From contig NZ_FOVH01000006.1 of NCBI RefSeq assembly GCF_900115095.1, forward strand, positions 1 to 64,000: DNA of 64,000 bases, read 5' to 3'. Each line of letters begins with the position of its first letter. Position 1 is the stretch's first letter. The DNA comes from Actinomadura madurae (GTDB lineage: Bacteria > Actinomycetota > Actinomycetes > Streptosporangiales > Streptosporangiaceae). The notes below the pieces were generated by a model that was not told the origin of the DNA, did not search any database, and worked only from the letters and a program-made list of their open reading frames with translations. Positions 1 to 7,765 of the stretch are shown one piece after another. The position numbers and the translations under genes are program-made.

Positions 1-11
1 CCGAGTGGCTT
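1..11 (+). rRNA. rrl: 3' end of 23S rRNA (partial)
   Basis: The opening bases CCGAGTGGCTT match the conserved 3' terminus of actinobacterial 23S rRNA (Streptomyces reads CCGAGGGCTT here). The spacer that follows also resembles the Streptomyces 23S-5S spacer (a GTTGTTCGCGTCC segment). Only the last few bases lie in the window; the rest of the rRNA operon is upstream. The exact 3' end is approximate. Confidence 0.7.
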
Positions 12-171
12 GAACACACATGACGTTCAAACCGAATCGCTGTTGTGAGTTGTTCGCGTCCCTGTGTGGTTCCTGGAAAACAACCGGGAACCCGCATTAA
101 TCAAGTGAATACCGAGCCTGGCTCGGACGTTGAGACTTGCACACCCCCGCTGGGGGGTGGTGCGTTGAGGC
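12..171 (+). other. 23S-5S internal transcribed spacer
   Basis: Spacer of about 160 nt without a coding region. It contains a short hairpin just before 5S, with arms CACCCCC (142-148) and GGGGGTG (153-159), probably part of the precursor processing stem. I see no tRNA gene in it. Confidence 0.7.
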
Positions 172-289
172 GTTCGGTGGTTTTGGCGAGGGGGAAACAC
201 CCGGTCCCATTCCGAACCCGGAAGTTAAGCCTCTCAGCGCCGATGGTACTGCATGGGAGACTGTGTGGGAGAGTAGGACACCGCCGGAC
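172..289 (+). rRNA. rrf: 5S ribosomal RNA
   Basis: Complete 5S rRNA of about 118 nt. The conserved core CCCATTCCGAACCCGGAAG lies at about 206-224, and GCGCCGATGGTACTGC follows at about 237-252. The first nine bases (172-180) pair with the last nine (281-289) to form a perfect helix I, including two G-U pairs, which fixes both ends. It is the last gene of the rRNA operon whose 23S tail opens the window. Confidence 0.96.
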
Positions 290-301
290 CTATATTGCAG
301 G

Positions 302-329
302 AAGGCCCCGCCGATTTCGGCGGGGCCTT
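302..329 (+). terminator. rRNA operon intrinsic terminator
   Basis: Perfect 12-bp stem (302-313 with 318-329) closed by ATTT and followed by TTTCTCATTT-like sequence. It lies 12 nt after 5S and ends 2 nt before the stop codon of the convergent TetR gene, so it probably ends transcription from both sides. Confidence 0.9.
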
Positions 330-331
330 TC

Positions 332-946
332 TCATTTCTCCGGTGCGGGGCCGCCGCGTCCGGCGAAGGTGTCCCAGAGGATGGCGGCCGGTTCGGCCGT
401 GGTGAAGAGCGATTCGATGCGGGACCGGTCGCCGTCCAGATGAGTGAGAGTCTGCACGCCGAGGAACATCGCGACGGCGATCATGCCGAGGTCGCGGGAC
501 GGGACCAGGCTCTCGAAGGCAGTCCCGGCGACGAGCCGGCGCACCGTGGCCGCGGCGAACTCCGACCACGACTCGACATGGGCGAGCAGCTCGTCACGCA
601 GCCGAGGCGACGCCGACGACGCTCTGAACAATTCCTGGACGGCGTCGATGTGCCCCTGGTCTTGCATGTCCTCGGCGTACAGCTCGCGGAGACGGGCGAG
701 CAGTTCGGTGGCGTCCGAGCAGGAGTCGAGGACCTCTTCGTAGCGTTCCCTGCGCGCCCGGCTCGTATGGCCGAGGGCGGCGACGAACAGGTCTTCCAGG
801 TCCTCGAAGTGGTAGTAGATGACGCCCGGCGCGAAACCGCCCGTCCTGGCGATCGAGCGGGCGGTCGTCCCGCCGTAGCCTTCGACGGCCAGCGTCCTGA
901 TGGCCGCCTCGAGCAGACGTCTCCTCGCTTCCGCGCGGGGCGCCAT
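332..946 (-). CDS. TetR/AcrR family transcriptional regulator
   Basis: Protein of 204 aa. The N-terminal helix-turn-helix (about residues 8-55) has the family pattern RRRLLEAAIRTLAVEGYGGT, followed by ARTGGFAPGVIYYHF. The C-terminal half is the usual helical ligand-binding and dimerisation domain, whose ligand cannot be read. I chose the ATG at 946 because GGAGGT lies 4-5 nt upstream; an in-frame TTG lies directly before it. It converges on the rRNA operon and shares its terminator. The nearest possible target, on the other side of the IS remnant, is the desaturase/FAD pair, but nothing links them. Confidence 0.9.
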   Translation of the reverse strand: MAPRAEARRRLLEAAIRTLAVEGYGGTTARSIARTGGFAPGVIYYHFEDLEDLFVAALGHTSRARRERYEEVLDSCSDATELLARLRELYAEDMQDQGHIDAVQELFRASSASPRLRDELLAHVESWSEFAAATVRRLVAGTAFESLVPSRDLGMIAVAMFLGVQTLTHLDGDRSRIESLFTTAEPAAILWDTFAGRGGPAPEK

Positions 947-1082
947 CAAAACCTCCCGAGTGGACCGTGGCTTTCAGGCGACGGGTGTATCGGGGTCCCG
1001 GTAGGGGCTGGCCCGCGCCAGCGGGACAGGATTAAGCACGAAGTGCGCACTGGTTCATCCTTCCGACCTCGTTAGATAGGCA

Positions 1083-1520
1083 ACGCTCGTGTAATGAGCG
1101 TGTGACTCGTCGGGTGCGCACTTCTCCCGGTGCGGCGTATGACCTCGGGTACCACGTGGTGTGGTGCGCCAAGTACCGCTGCCCGTCCTCGGCGGCCGGG
1201 TCAAGGACCGCCTGGAGGAGTTGATCCGCGCCAAGGCCGACGGGCACGGGTGGCAGATCGTGGCGCTTGAGGTGATGCCCGACCACGTGCATCTGTTCGT
1301 CAGGGCGCACCGCAACACCTCCCGCACGTGTGCCCGCTGCGGGCACTGCGCTGCGGAGAACCGCGTCACCCAAGCCGCGTTCGCGTGTACGGCGTGCGGG
1401 CACACCGCGCACGCCGACGTGAGCGCGGCGATCAACATCTTGAGGGCAGGGCTTGCCCTTCGCGACGCCGCGGAAGCGGCCTAGCGAGAAGCCGCTCCCT
1501 TCAGGGAGCGGAGGAGTCAC
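1083..1520 (+). mobile_element. Decayed IS200/IS605-family element
   Basis: A remnant about 440 bp long. The left side carries a 6-bp hairpin (1083-1088 with 1096-1101, loop GTGTAAT). The right side carries a perfect 8-bp hairpin (1492-1499 with 1504-1511, loop TTCA) followed by GGAGTCAC, the form of right end typical of IS605/IS1341-type elements. Between them lies a TnpA-TnpB fusion remnant. The right end stops 5 bp before the stop codon of the desaturase gene. A full TnpA plus TnpB element is about 1.8 kb, so most of it is gone. The left boundary is uncertain. Confidence 0.75.
1114..1484 (+). pseudogene. TnpA-TnpB fusion remnant (frameshift plus internal deletion)
   Basis: Reading from GTG 1114, the start of a Y1 HUH transposase TnpA is recognisable (GYHVVWCAKYR). 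One base is missing near 1180, and the next frame continues with PVLGGRVKDRLEELIRA and the HUH motif DHVHLFV. At about 1315 the sequence jumps to the C-terminal zinc ribbon of TnpB (CARCGHC...CTACGHTAHADV), ending AAINILRAGLAL. The catalytic Tyr region of TnpA and the RuvC core of TnpB are missing, so neither protein can work. The fusion ORF after the frameshift is open for 107 codons. The deletion probably arose by recombination within one element. Confidence 0.85.
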
Positions 1521-1525
1521 GGCCG

Positions 1526-2305
1526 TCAGATCACCTTCCGCGGCCGTACTCCGGCCTCCGCGAGGACGGGGTCGAGGCGGCGGGCGAGCCGGGACAGATG
1601 GTGGCTCGGCACCTGCGGGTACAGATGGTGCTCCAAGTGGTACGTCAACTCCAGGAACAGGGCGGGAACGACGCGGCCGCGCAGGGTGTGGGTCTGCGTG
1701 AGCGGCGTGTCCCCGTAATGCCGGTGCGGCAGGTGGACGGTCAGCAGCGGATACACCCAGCTTCCCACGAGCACCATCACCGCGTACACGAGCAGGCCCC
1801 GGGAGAAGAGCAGCCCGGCGCCGACGGCCGCGAACGGCAGGGCCGCTTCGGCCAGCAGCCACGCCCGCTGGCTCACGGAGGCACGGCGGAACGCCCACCC
1901 CCACAGGCGGGCGAGGAACACCGGTCCGTACAGGACCGCGCCGACCGCCGACAGGTCCGCTGGATGGCCTTCCGGGTCCTCGTCGCTGGGGAAGGTGCGG
2001 TGGTGTTGCAGGTGGGTGGCGCGGTAGGCGTGGCCGCTCTCCAGCAGCACGGCGCCGAGGAGGAACAGGAACCACTCGGTCGACCGTCTCCCGAGCCCTA
2101 GTGACCGGTGGACGACGTCGTGCGTCGCGGTCACCACCGCCACGAAGATGCCGAAGGCGACCAGTGGGGTGAACCACCACCATCCGGCCGCCCACACGGC
2201 CGCGAACAGCACGATCCCGGCGTACGGCAGCGACAGGGTGAGGACGCGTCGCCGCCGCGTGGTGACGAGCAGGTCGGGGCCGAGTTCGGAAAGCCTGGGG
2301 ATCAT
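1526..2305 (-). CDS. Membrane fatty acid desaturase / carotenoid-type hydroxylase
   Basis: A 259-aa integral membrane di-iron protein of the fatty acid desaturase superfamily. The three His boxes are present: THDVVHR (HDxxH), HLQHH (HxxHH) and HLEHHLYP near the C-terminus, with several hydrophobic segments between them. Its ATG (2305-2303) overlaps the TGA of the upstream FAD oxidoreductase (2304-2302), so the two are translationally coupled. With a phytoene-desaturase-type partner, a carotenoid or lipid tailoring role (ketolase, hydroxylase or desaturase) is the best inference; the substrate is unknown. An IS remnant lies 5 bp after its stop codon. Confidence 0.85.
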   Translation of the reverse strand: MIPRLSELGPDLLVTTRRRRVLTLSLPYAGIVLFAAVWAAGWWWFTPLVAFGIFVAVVTATHDVVHRSLGLGRRSTEWFLFLLGAVLLESGHAYRATHLQHHRTFPSDEDPEGHPADLSAVGAVLYGPVFLARLWGWAFRRASVSQRAWLLAEAALPFAAVGAGLLFSRGLLVYAVMVLVGSWVYPLLTVHLPHRHYGDTPLTQTHTLRGRVVPALFLELTYHLEHHLYPQVPSHHLSRLARRLDPVLAEAGVRPRKVI

Positions 2306-3850
2306 CGGGACACCCCCGTCCGGCGCGCGGTCCTGAGCACCTCGTCCGCGACTATCCTGCTGCCCAGCGCGCACGCGACGGTGCCCAGCCCCGGCCAGGT
2401 CGAGTCGCCGACGAGCCACAGGCCCGGCACGCCGAGCGAGTGCGGGATCGCGTTCTGGTTGGCGTTGCGCGGCGTCTGGTGCGCACCGCCGACCGCGCCG
2501 CCGGGCCGGAACGCGAAGCGCTCGTACGACCGGGGCGTGCCGACGTCCCACACCCGGGCACGCTCGCCGAGGTTCGGATGGACGCGGCGGGCCAGGCCGA
2601 CGAGATGCTCCCCTGCGGCCCGTTTGCGGACCTCGTAGTCGGCGTCCGGCAGGCCCTCCCAGTCCGCCAGCGCGGTGTGCGTGGAGATCATCACGGCGCG
2701 GTCGCCCGGTGGTGCGCTGTCGGTGTCGCCCGGCGCGGACACCGACACGAACATGTTGTTGCCGTCGCCGAGCGGCCGGTCGTAGTCCTGGAGCAGCTGG
2801 TGATGGGTGAACTCCTGGCCGGCGACCTCGTCCTCCGGCACGCCGAGGAACACCACGATCGCGCCGCCCATGTCCTTCTCGTCCCGCTCCAGGTAGGGGC
2901 GCAGCGGCCGGGCGGCGTCCGGGACGACACGCGCGGTCGTCGGCGCCGGCAGGGCGCTCACCACCTGCCGGGCGTGGACGACGCCGCGTTTCGTGTGGAC
3001 GTCGAACGCTCCGTCGCGTCCGGTGACCCGGTCGACGTGGCAGCCGACCCGGAGCCGGCCGCCCATACCGCGGTAGTGCGCGAGGAAGCGGCGCCAGAAG
3101 CCGCGCATCCCGCCGTCGGCGCGGGTGAGCCCGGCACCGCGGATGGTGACCCCCAGCGCGGCGTTGATCAGGGGGGCGCGGTCGACGGTGCTGTGCACCG
3201 TGTCCTCGACGAGCATCGACAGCAGCCCCACGAGCGGTTTGTCGCCGCGCAGGCCGTGCCGGACGAGGACGTCGCCGAGGGTCGTGTTCAGGTGCCGGGT
3301 GAGCGGGAGGCCCCGCGGCCCGAGGGCCCGCAGGTTGGGTCAGGTCGGCGGGACGCCGAACCGGCAGCCGTACCCCGGCGCGGCTCGCGTCCCAGAACAC
3401 CTGGGCCAGGTGATCGAGCCGCGTCCAGAAGGCGCGGTGCGCGGGGCCGTCGCCGAGGGCCCGCAGCCGCTCTCGATGCCATGCCCGGGTGTCGCGGTGG
3501 AGGGTCACCGTGCGGTCGGGCAGCCAGCCGACGTAACCGGGCAGGGCCTCCCCGGGGACCGGGTCCATGCCGATCGCGTCGAGCAGTTCCGCTCCGACGC
3601 CGCCGGGCTCGAAGTCGACCATGGTCGTCGCGCCGACGTCGAACGAGAACCCCCGCCGCCGGTAGTAGCCGGCGCAGCCGCCCACGTGCCCGTGCGCCTC
3701 GACGACGAGCGTGGACACCCCGGCCGCCTGCAACCGGGCCGCCGTCGCCATGCCCGCCAGGCCCCCGCCGAGCACCGCGACCTCGCACGACACCGGAAAC
3801 CGCGGCGCCGCCCTCGGCGGGCGTGCGTTTTGAACGCTTGTTCTGAACAT
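2302..3850 (-). pseudogene. Carotenoid-type FAD oxidoreductase (CrtI/phytoene desaturase-like), frameshifted
   Basis: The N-terminal part (from about 3790) has the FAD-binding motif VAVLGGGLAGMATAARLQAAG, then GGCAGYYRRRGFSFDVGATT, typical of CrtI-like desaturases and retinol-saturase-like proteins. The frame is lost at a CCC run (plus-strand GGG 3337-3339). Removing one base restores DLTNLRALGPRGLPLTRH and joins it to a 309-codon second frame. That frame carries the rest of the fold and a C-terminal FAD motif (GLWLVGDSTWPGLGT). The repaired protein would be about 510 aa, normal for the family. It is either a recent frameshift or a sequence error. The true start is unclear: ATG 3850 sits inside a palindrome and has no ribosome site, and a GTG closer to the FAD motif is possible. 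Confidence 0.85.
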
Positions 3851-3858
3851 ACGTTCAG
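3832..3858. promoter_or_regulatory. Tandem GAAC-N4-GTTC palindromes (putative operator)
   Basis: Two perfect GAAC-N4-GTTC palindromes lie at 3832-3843 and 3845-3856, 13 bp apart. The second extends to CTGAAC-N4-GTTCAG (3843-3858). They overlap the start of the FAD oxidase gene. The pattern fits the actinobacterial and Bacillus LexA (SOS) box GAAC-N4-GTTC, and also TGAAC-type operators of some TetR regulators. The sequence cannot decide which protein binds. Confidence 0.5.
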
Positions 3859-3981
3859 AGTCTGCCGATCATGTGTCGGCGTCAACGTGATGTGCCCGAC
3901 ATGGCCGGAGGCGGCCGCGTCGGCCGATGTGGCGAGAAGCGCGACGCAGGCCTGCGCGCGGGAAGTGCCTAGGCTGCTGGG

Positions 3982-4302
3982 ATGGATCTCGGCTGGCCCG
4001 GTCAGCTCGACTGGTACTGGCGGAACCGGTGGGGCCGCGGCTGGAGGGGCTCACCCGATGATGAGTACTTCTGGGAGCCGGCGCCGGGAGGCTGGAGCGT
4101 CCGCCCACAGGGGGAGGCGACGAGCCCGATGGCGGCAGGCGCGGGGGGGTATGAGGATTTCCCCTTCGTCGCGCTCGTCCTGTACATCAACCGTGAGGTC
4201 GTCCACCACGAAGCAGGGATCGCGCTGCTCCGCGACCTCTACCTCCAGAGCCGGGCAAGGTCCGGGTGGGCGCGTCCTGGGGTGACGGTGGTGATGCGGT
4301 AG
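3982..4302 (+). pseudogene. DinB-family protein remnant (internal deletion)
   Basis: The 106-codon frame starts like actinobacterial DinB-fold proteins (LDWYWRNRW...DDEYFWEPAPGGWSVRP) but skips the central helices. It resumes at the conserved C-terminal helix (FPFVALVLYINREVVHHEAG followed by IALLRDLYLQ). Intact relatives are about 170-190 aa. Codons 46-60 appear to be a deletion joint. After ALLRDLYLQ the frame runs on into the convergent YCII gene and overlaps it by 64 bp, so the native stop is lost too. The metal-binding His pattern is incomplete. It may be a dead gene or a short expressed relic. Confidence 0.65.
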
Positions 4303-4532
4303 CGGGCGACTCCCGCCTTGACGAAGGGGTCCTCGGCGGCGATGTCCTCCGCGCCCTGGCGGTCGACGCCCACGGCGATGATGAGCCCGCCCTGCGAGGT
4401 GGGGACGGTCTGGCCCGAGAGGACGAACTTGCCGGCGGCATGGTGCCGTTCGAGGAACGCCACGTGACCGGCGACATGCGGCTCGGCCGCCTGCTCCGAA
4501 CCCGTGTACTCCAGCCGCAGCAGGTGCAGCAT
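4239..4532 (-). CDS. YCII-domain protein
   Basis: A 97-aa single-domain protein of the YCII superfamily (ferredoxin-like fold). The conserved His of the active pocket sits in HVAFLERHHAAG, and the end is AEDPFVKAGVARYRITTVTP, as in most YCII proteins. The start ATG 4532 has GGGAGG 5-6 nt upstream. The family includes a chloromuconolactone dehalogenase relative and many small proteins of unknown role, so only the fold is assigned. It is divergent from the methyltransferase gene (160 bp gap) and convergent with the DinB remnant. Confidence 0.85.
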   Translation of the reverse strand: MLHLLRLEYTGSEQAAEPHVAGHVAFLERHHAAGKFVLSGQTVPTSQGGLIIAVGVDRQGAEDIAAEDPFVKAGVARYRITTVTPGRAHPDLARLWR

Positions 4533-4692
4533 TCGACCTCCCCGATCCCCGTCCGCGACCGCGACCGGACGAGTCTGCCAGAGGACGCGCGAGGCCCGGC
4601 GGACTGGACGGCCTCGGCGACGCGCGAGGCCGTCCATCCCGCTATCGTGCTGCCGCGTGACCTCTGCATTCAGAACCTGGAGGTGAGGTAGC

Positions 4693-5115
4693 GTGCCGCC
4701 GCTCTCAGCCCGGCTCGCCGAGATCGTGGACGCGCTGCCGCTCACGCCGGACATGCGCGTCCTGGAGATCGGGTGCGGACCCGGGGCCGCCGCCCGCGCT
4801 ATCGCCGCCCGGCTGGACACCGGGCACATCCTCGCGATCGACCGCTCCGCCAAGGCGATCGCGCAGGCGGAGGCGTCCTCGGCCGAGGAGATCGCGTCCG
4901 GACGGATGAGCGTCCGGCGGGCGGCCATCGAGGGGTTCACCCCGGAACCCGGCGAAGGCCCCTTCGACCTCGTCCTCGCCGTGCGGGTCGGGGCGCTCGA
5001 CGGCCGACACCCCGAGGCCGGGCGCAAGGCCAGGGAGCGCATCGCCGCCGTGCTGGCGCCGGGAGGCCGCCTCTTCATCGACGGCGGCGATCCCCTGCGG
5101 GAGATTCCTCTCTGA
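4693..5115 (+). CDS. Class I SAM-dependent methyltransferase
   Basis: A 140-aa small methyltransferase. Motif I is VLEIGCGPGAAARAI (about residues 24-38), and the acidic residue that binds the SAM ribose is in ILAIDRS (about 48-54). PFDLVLAVRVGAL stands at motif IV, and APGGRLFIDGG ends the core. It is short for the fold: the last beta strands are minimal and no substrate domain is visible. GTG 4693 is chosen because GGAGG lies 8-9 nt before it. The gene stands alone between divergent YCII and convergent TetR genes. The substrate is unknown. Confidence 0.85.
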   Translation: MPPLSARLAEIVDALPLTPDMRVLEIGCGPGAAARAIAARLDTGHILAIDRSAKAIAQAEASSAEEIASGRMSVRRAAIEGFTPEPGEGPFDLVLAVRVGALDGRHPEAGRKARERIAAVLAPGGRLFIDGGDPLREIPL

Positions 5116-5134
5116 CCCGGGCGGGCCCGGTCAG
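5112..5134. terminator. Convergent terminator-like hairpin
   Basis: Inverted repeat with arms CTGACC and GGTCAG around a GC-rich centre. It contains the stop codons of both convergent genes (TGA 5113-5115 and its mirror 5131-5133). No T-run follows, so termination is plausible but unproven. Confidence 0.45.
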
Positions 5135-5739
5135 CGGCCGAGCGCCCGGTCCAGGGTGATCGCCCACTGCCTCAGCAGGCGGGTGCGGCGCGCCGAGTCG
5201 TCGGTGAGCAGGTCGGCGAGGCCGAGGCCGCGGACGAGGTCGAGGGTCGCCTGCACCGTCTCGCGGACGCCGGGGACGGACTCGTCCGCGCCCAGCGCCT
5301 CGACGGTGAGCCGGTGCGCCTCGCGTCCGACCTTGGCCTCCAGGGGCACGATCCGCGCGCGGAGCTGCTCGTCGGAACTGGCGGCGACCCAGAGCTGCAG
5401 GGCGGCCCGGAACAGCGGGCTGGTGTACATCTCGCCGAGCAGGGTCACCACGTCCAGCGTGGACGGACGGTGGTCGGCGAGCGCGTCCAGGCGCTCGCGC
5501 ATCTGCGCCATCCGCACGTCCGACCCGTACTCCACGGCCGCCGTCACCAGCTCCTCGCGCGTCCGGAAGTGGTGCTGGGCGGCGCCCCGGGAGACGCCCG
5601 CGCGCTCGGCGACCACCGCGACGGTCGTCCCCGCCCAGCCGACGGACGCCAGGCAGCCGACGGCGGCCTCCAGGAGGCGCCGGCGGGTGGCGCGGCTGCG
5701 GTCCTGCTGGGGCTCGCGGGGGAGTGCCTGGGCGGTCAT
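5131..5739 (-). CDS. TetR/AcrR family regulator (divergent from the AtuA operon)
   Basis: A 202-aa regulator. The helix-turn-helix is at about residues 15-60 (RRRLLEAAVGCLASVGWAGT, then ERAGVSRGAAQHHF). The C-terminal domain is all helical. ATG 5739 has GAGGACCGC upstream. It is transcribed away from the AtuA-carboxylase-dehydrogenase operon across a 100-bp gap with a dyad at 5792-5807. The usual reading is that it represses that operon and itself, released by an acyl-CoA or acid of the pathway; the ligand is inferred, not seen. Confidence 0.92.
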   Translation of the reverse strand: MTAQALPREPQQDRSRATRRRLLEAAVGCLASVGWAGTTVAVVAERAGVSRGAAQHHFRTREELVTAAVEYGSDVRMAQMRERLDALADHRPSTLDVVTLLGEMYTSPLFRAALQLWVAASSDEQLRARIVPLEAKVGREAHRLTVEALGADESVPGVRETVQATLDLVRGLGLADLLTDDSARRTRLLRQWAITLDRALGR

Positions 5740-5791
5740 GCGGTCCTCGGGTCGGTGGCCTTCCAGTCAACCAAAGGATCACGGCGAGAAA

Positions 5792-5807
5792 CAATCATGC
5801 GCGATTG
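5792..5807. promoter_or_regulatory. Putative TetR operator upstream of AtuA operon
   Basis: Inverted repeat CAATC-N6-GATTG in the intergenic region between the divergent TetR gene and atuA, with an A/T-rich tail (GATTGATTTTTTC). Position and symmetry fit autoregulatory TetR control of both genes. Confidence 0.5.
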
Positions 5808-5839
5808 ATTTTTTCGGGACGGGCTGGCAGGGTGCTGGC

Positions 5840-7765
5840 ATGAGCCAACCGTTGCGGGTGGGCAACGCCTCGGGCTTCTACGGCGACCGCTTCTCCGCGG
5901 TCCGGGAGATGCTGGAGGGCGGGCCGCTGGACGTCCTCACCGGCGACTACCTCGCCGAGCTGACGATGCTGATCCTCGGCCGGGGCAGGATGAAGGACCC
6001 GGACGCCGGGTACGCGACGACGTTCCTGCGGCAGATGGAGGAGTCCCTCGGGCTCGCGGCGGAGCGCGGCACGAAGATCGTCACGAACGCGGGCGGGCTC
6101 AACCCGCGCGGGCTCGCGGACCGGCTGCGTGAGCTCGCCGCCCGCCTCGGCCTCGACGTCCGGATCGCGCATGTCGAAGGCGACGACCTGCTGGCGCGGG
6201 CGGGCGAGCTCTGGCCGGCGGACGAGCGCTACGGGCCGCCGCTGACGGCCAACGCCTACCTCGGCGCGTGGGGGATCGCCGAGTGCCTGCGGGCCGGGGC
6301 CGACGTGGTGGTGACCGGCCGCGTCACCGACGCGTCGCTGGTCGTGGGCCCGGCCGCCGCGCACTTCGGCTGGGCGCGCGACGACTGGGACGCGCTGGCC
6401 GGCGCGACGGCCGCCGGGCACGTCCTGGAGTGCGGCGCCCAGGCGACGGGCGGCAACTTCGCCTTCTTCCAGGAGATCTACAATGTAAAGGCGCTGGGCT
6501 TTCCGATCGCCGAGATCCGCCCCGACGGCTCCAGCGTGATCACCAAGCACGACGGCACCGGCGGCGCGGTGACCGTCGAGACCGTCACGGCCCAGCTCCT
6601 GTACGAGATCGGCGGGCCGGTCTATGCCGGCCCGGACGTGACGACGCGGTTCGACACGATCGAGCTCGCGCAGGACGGCCCCGACCGGGTGCGGATCGGC
6701 GGGGTGCGGGGCGTCCCGCCGCCGCCGACCACGAAGGTGTGCCTGAACCACCTCGGGGGCCACCGCAACGAGATGACGTTCGTCCTGACCGGCTTGGACA
6801 TCGAGGCGAAGGCCGAGTTCGCGAAGGCGCAGCTCGACGAGGCCTTCGGCGACGCTCACCCCGCCCGGGTCGAGTGGACCCTCATCGGCACCGCCGAACC
6901 CGACCCGGCGACCCAGGGCGAGGCCACGGCCCTGCTGCGCTGCGCCGTCCTGGACCCCGACCCGGACAAGGCGGGCCGCGCCTTCAGCGGAGCCGCCGTG
7001 GAACTCGCCCTCGCCGGCTACCCGGGCTTCACGATGACGTCCCCGCCCGGCAAGGGCAGCCCTTACGGCGTCTACAAACCGGCGTTCGTCCCCAACGACA
7101 TGGTCGACCACGTGGCGGTCACCCACGAGGGCACCCGCATCCCGATCGCACCGCCCCCCACCGTCACTCCACTCCCCACAGACGACTCCACCCCGGCTCC
7201 GGCCAGCGGCCCCGCCCCGGCTGCCGAGGGAGGGGAGGATCGAGGTTTCTCCGCCCAGTCCTCACCCGCCCAGTCCTCACCCGCCCAGTCCCCGGCTGCC
7301 GAGGGAGGGGGGGACCAAAGTGTCTCCGCCCAGTCCCCACCCGCCCGGGGGGTCCAGCCCAATCCCAGTGTCGAACGCCCAGGTCCCGGGTTGGGGGCCG
7401 AACCCGCATCTGTGGACAACCCCGGTCCGTCGGGCACCGTCCGTGAACCCCTGGGGCGGGTCGTCGGGGCGCGGAGCGGGGACAAGGGCGGGGACGCCAA
7501 CATCGGCGTGTGGGCCCGGACGGACGCCCAGTGGCGCTGGCTGGAGCCCTTCCTCACCATCGACAAGATCCGCGAGCTGCTCCCGGAGACCCGTGACCAC
7601 GTCGTCCGGCGGCACGTGCTGCCCAACCTGCGTGCGGTGAACTTCGTCGTCGAAGGGCTGCTGCAGGAGGGGGTGTCGGCCTCGACCCGGTTCGACCCGC
7701 AGGGCAAGGCACTCGGGGAGTGGCTGCGGTCCCGCCTCGCCGACATCCCGGAGACGATCCTGTGA
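5840..7765 (+). CDS. AtuA-family protein with fused C-terminal AtuA-like domain
   Basis: A 641-aa protein. Residues 1 to about 450 form the AtuA (former DUF1446) domain, starting RVGNASGFYGDRFSAVREML and with conserved ITKHDGTGGAV and GGHRNEMTFVL. Residues about 537-641 form the small AtuA-like ferredoxin-fold domain (LGRVVGARSGDKGGDANIG). A Pro/Ser-rich repetitive linker joins them. AtuA was named from acyclic terpene utilisation (citronellol/geraniol) in Pseudomonas; its biochemical role is not firmly known. ATG 5840 is the first start that fits the family N-terminus. Its TGA overlaps the GTG of the carboxylase beta gene, so it belongs to one operon for degrading a branched or terpenoid acyl-CoA. 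Confidence 0.9.
   Translation: MSQPLRVGNASGFYGDRFSAVREMLEGGPLDVLTGDYLAELTMLILGRGRMKDPDAGYATTFLRQMEESLGLAAERGTKIVTNAGGLNPRGLADRLRELAARLGLDVRIAHVEGDDLLARAGELWPADERYGPPLTANAYLGAWGIAECLRAGADVVVTGRVTDASLVVGPAAAHFGWARDDWDALAGATAAGHVLECGAQATGGNFAFFQEIYNVKALGFPIAEIRPDGSSVITKHDGTGGAVTVETVTAQLLYEIGGPVYAGPDVTTRFDTIELAQDGPDRVRIGGVRGVPPPPTTKVCLNHLGGHRNEMTFVLTGLDIEAKAEFAKAQLDEAFGDAHPARVEWTLIGTAEPDPATQGEATALLRCAVLDPDPDKAGRAFSGAAVELALAGYPGFTMTSPPGKGSPYGVYKPAFVPNDMVDHVAVTHEGTRIPIAPPPTVTPLPTDDSTPAPASGPAPAAEGGEDRGFSAQSSPAQSSPAQSPAAEGGGDQSVSAQSPPARGVQPNPSVERPGPGLGAEPASVDNPGPSGTVREPLGRVVGARSGDKGGDANIGVWARTDAQWRWLEPFLTIDKIRELLPETRDHVVRRHVLPNLRAVNFVVEGLLQEGVSASTRFDPQGKALGEWLRSRLADIPETIL
7215..7350 (+). repeat. Direct repeats encoding the AtuA interdomain linker
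   Basis: A 21-bp sequence, CCCCGG followed by CTGCCGAGGGAGGGG, occurs at 7215-7235 and again at 7290-7310, exactly 75 bp (25 codons) apart. The following CTCCGCCCAGTCC block also recurs. Short CACCCGCCCAGTCC units are repeated inside. The reading frame is kept, giving a Ser/Pro/Gln-rich flexible linker. Confidence 0.85.

Noticed and set aside
1032..2195. Long minus-strand frame across the IS remnant and desaturase gene
   Set aside because: Arg/Pro-rich composition and no domain; it is a shadow of the desaturase and transposase frames.
5156..5839. N-terminal extension of the AtuA protein by 228 codons
   Set aside because: It lies antisense to a clear TetR gene, and the AtuA family N-terminus begins at ATG 5840.
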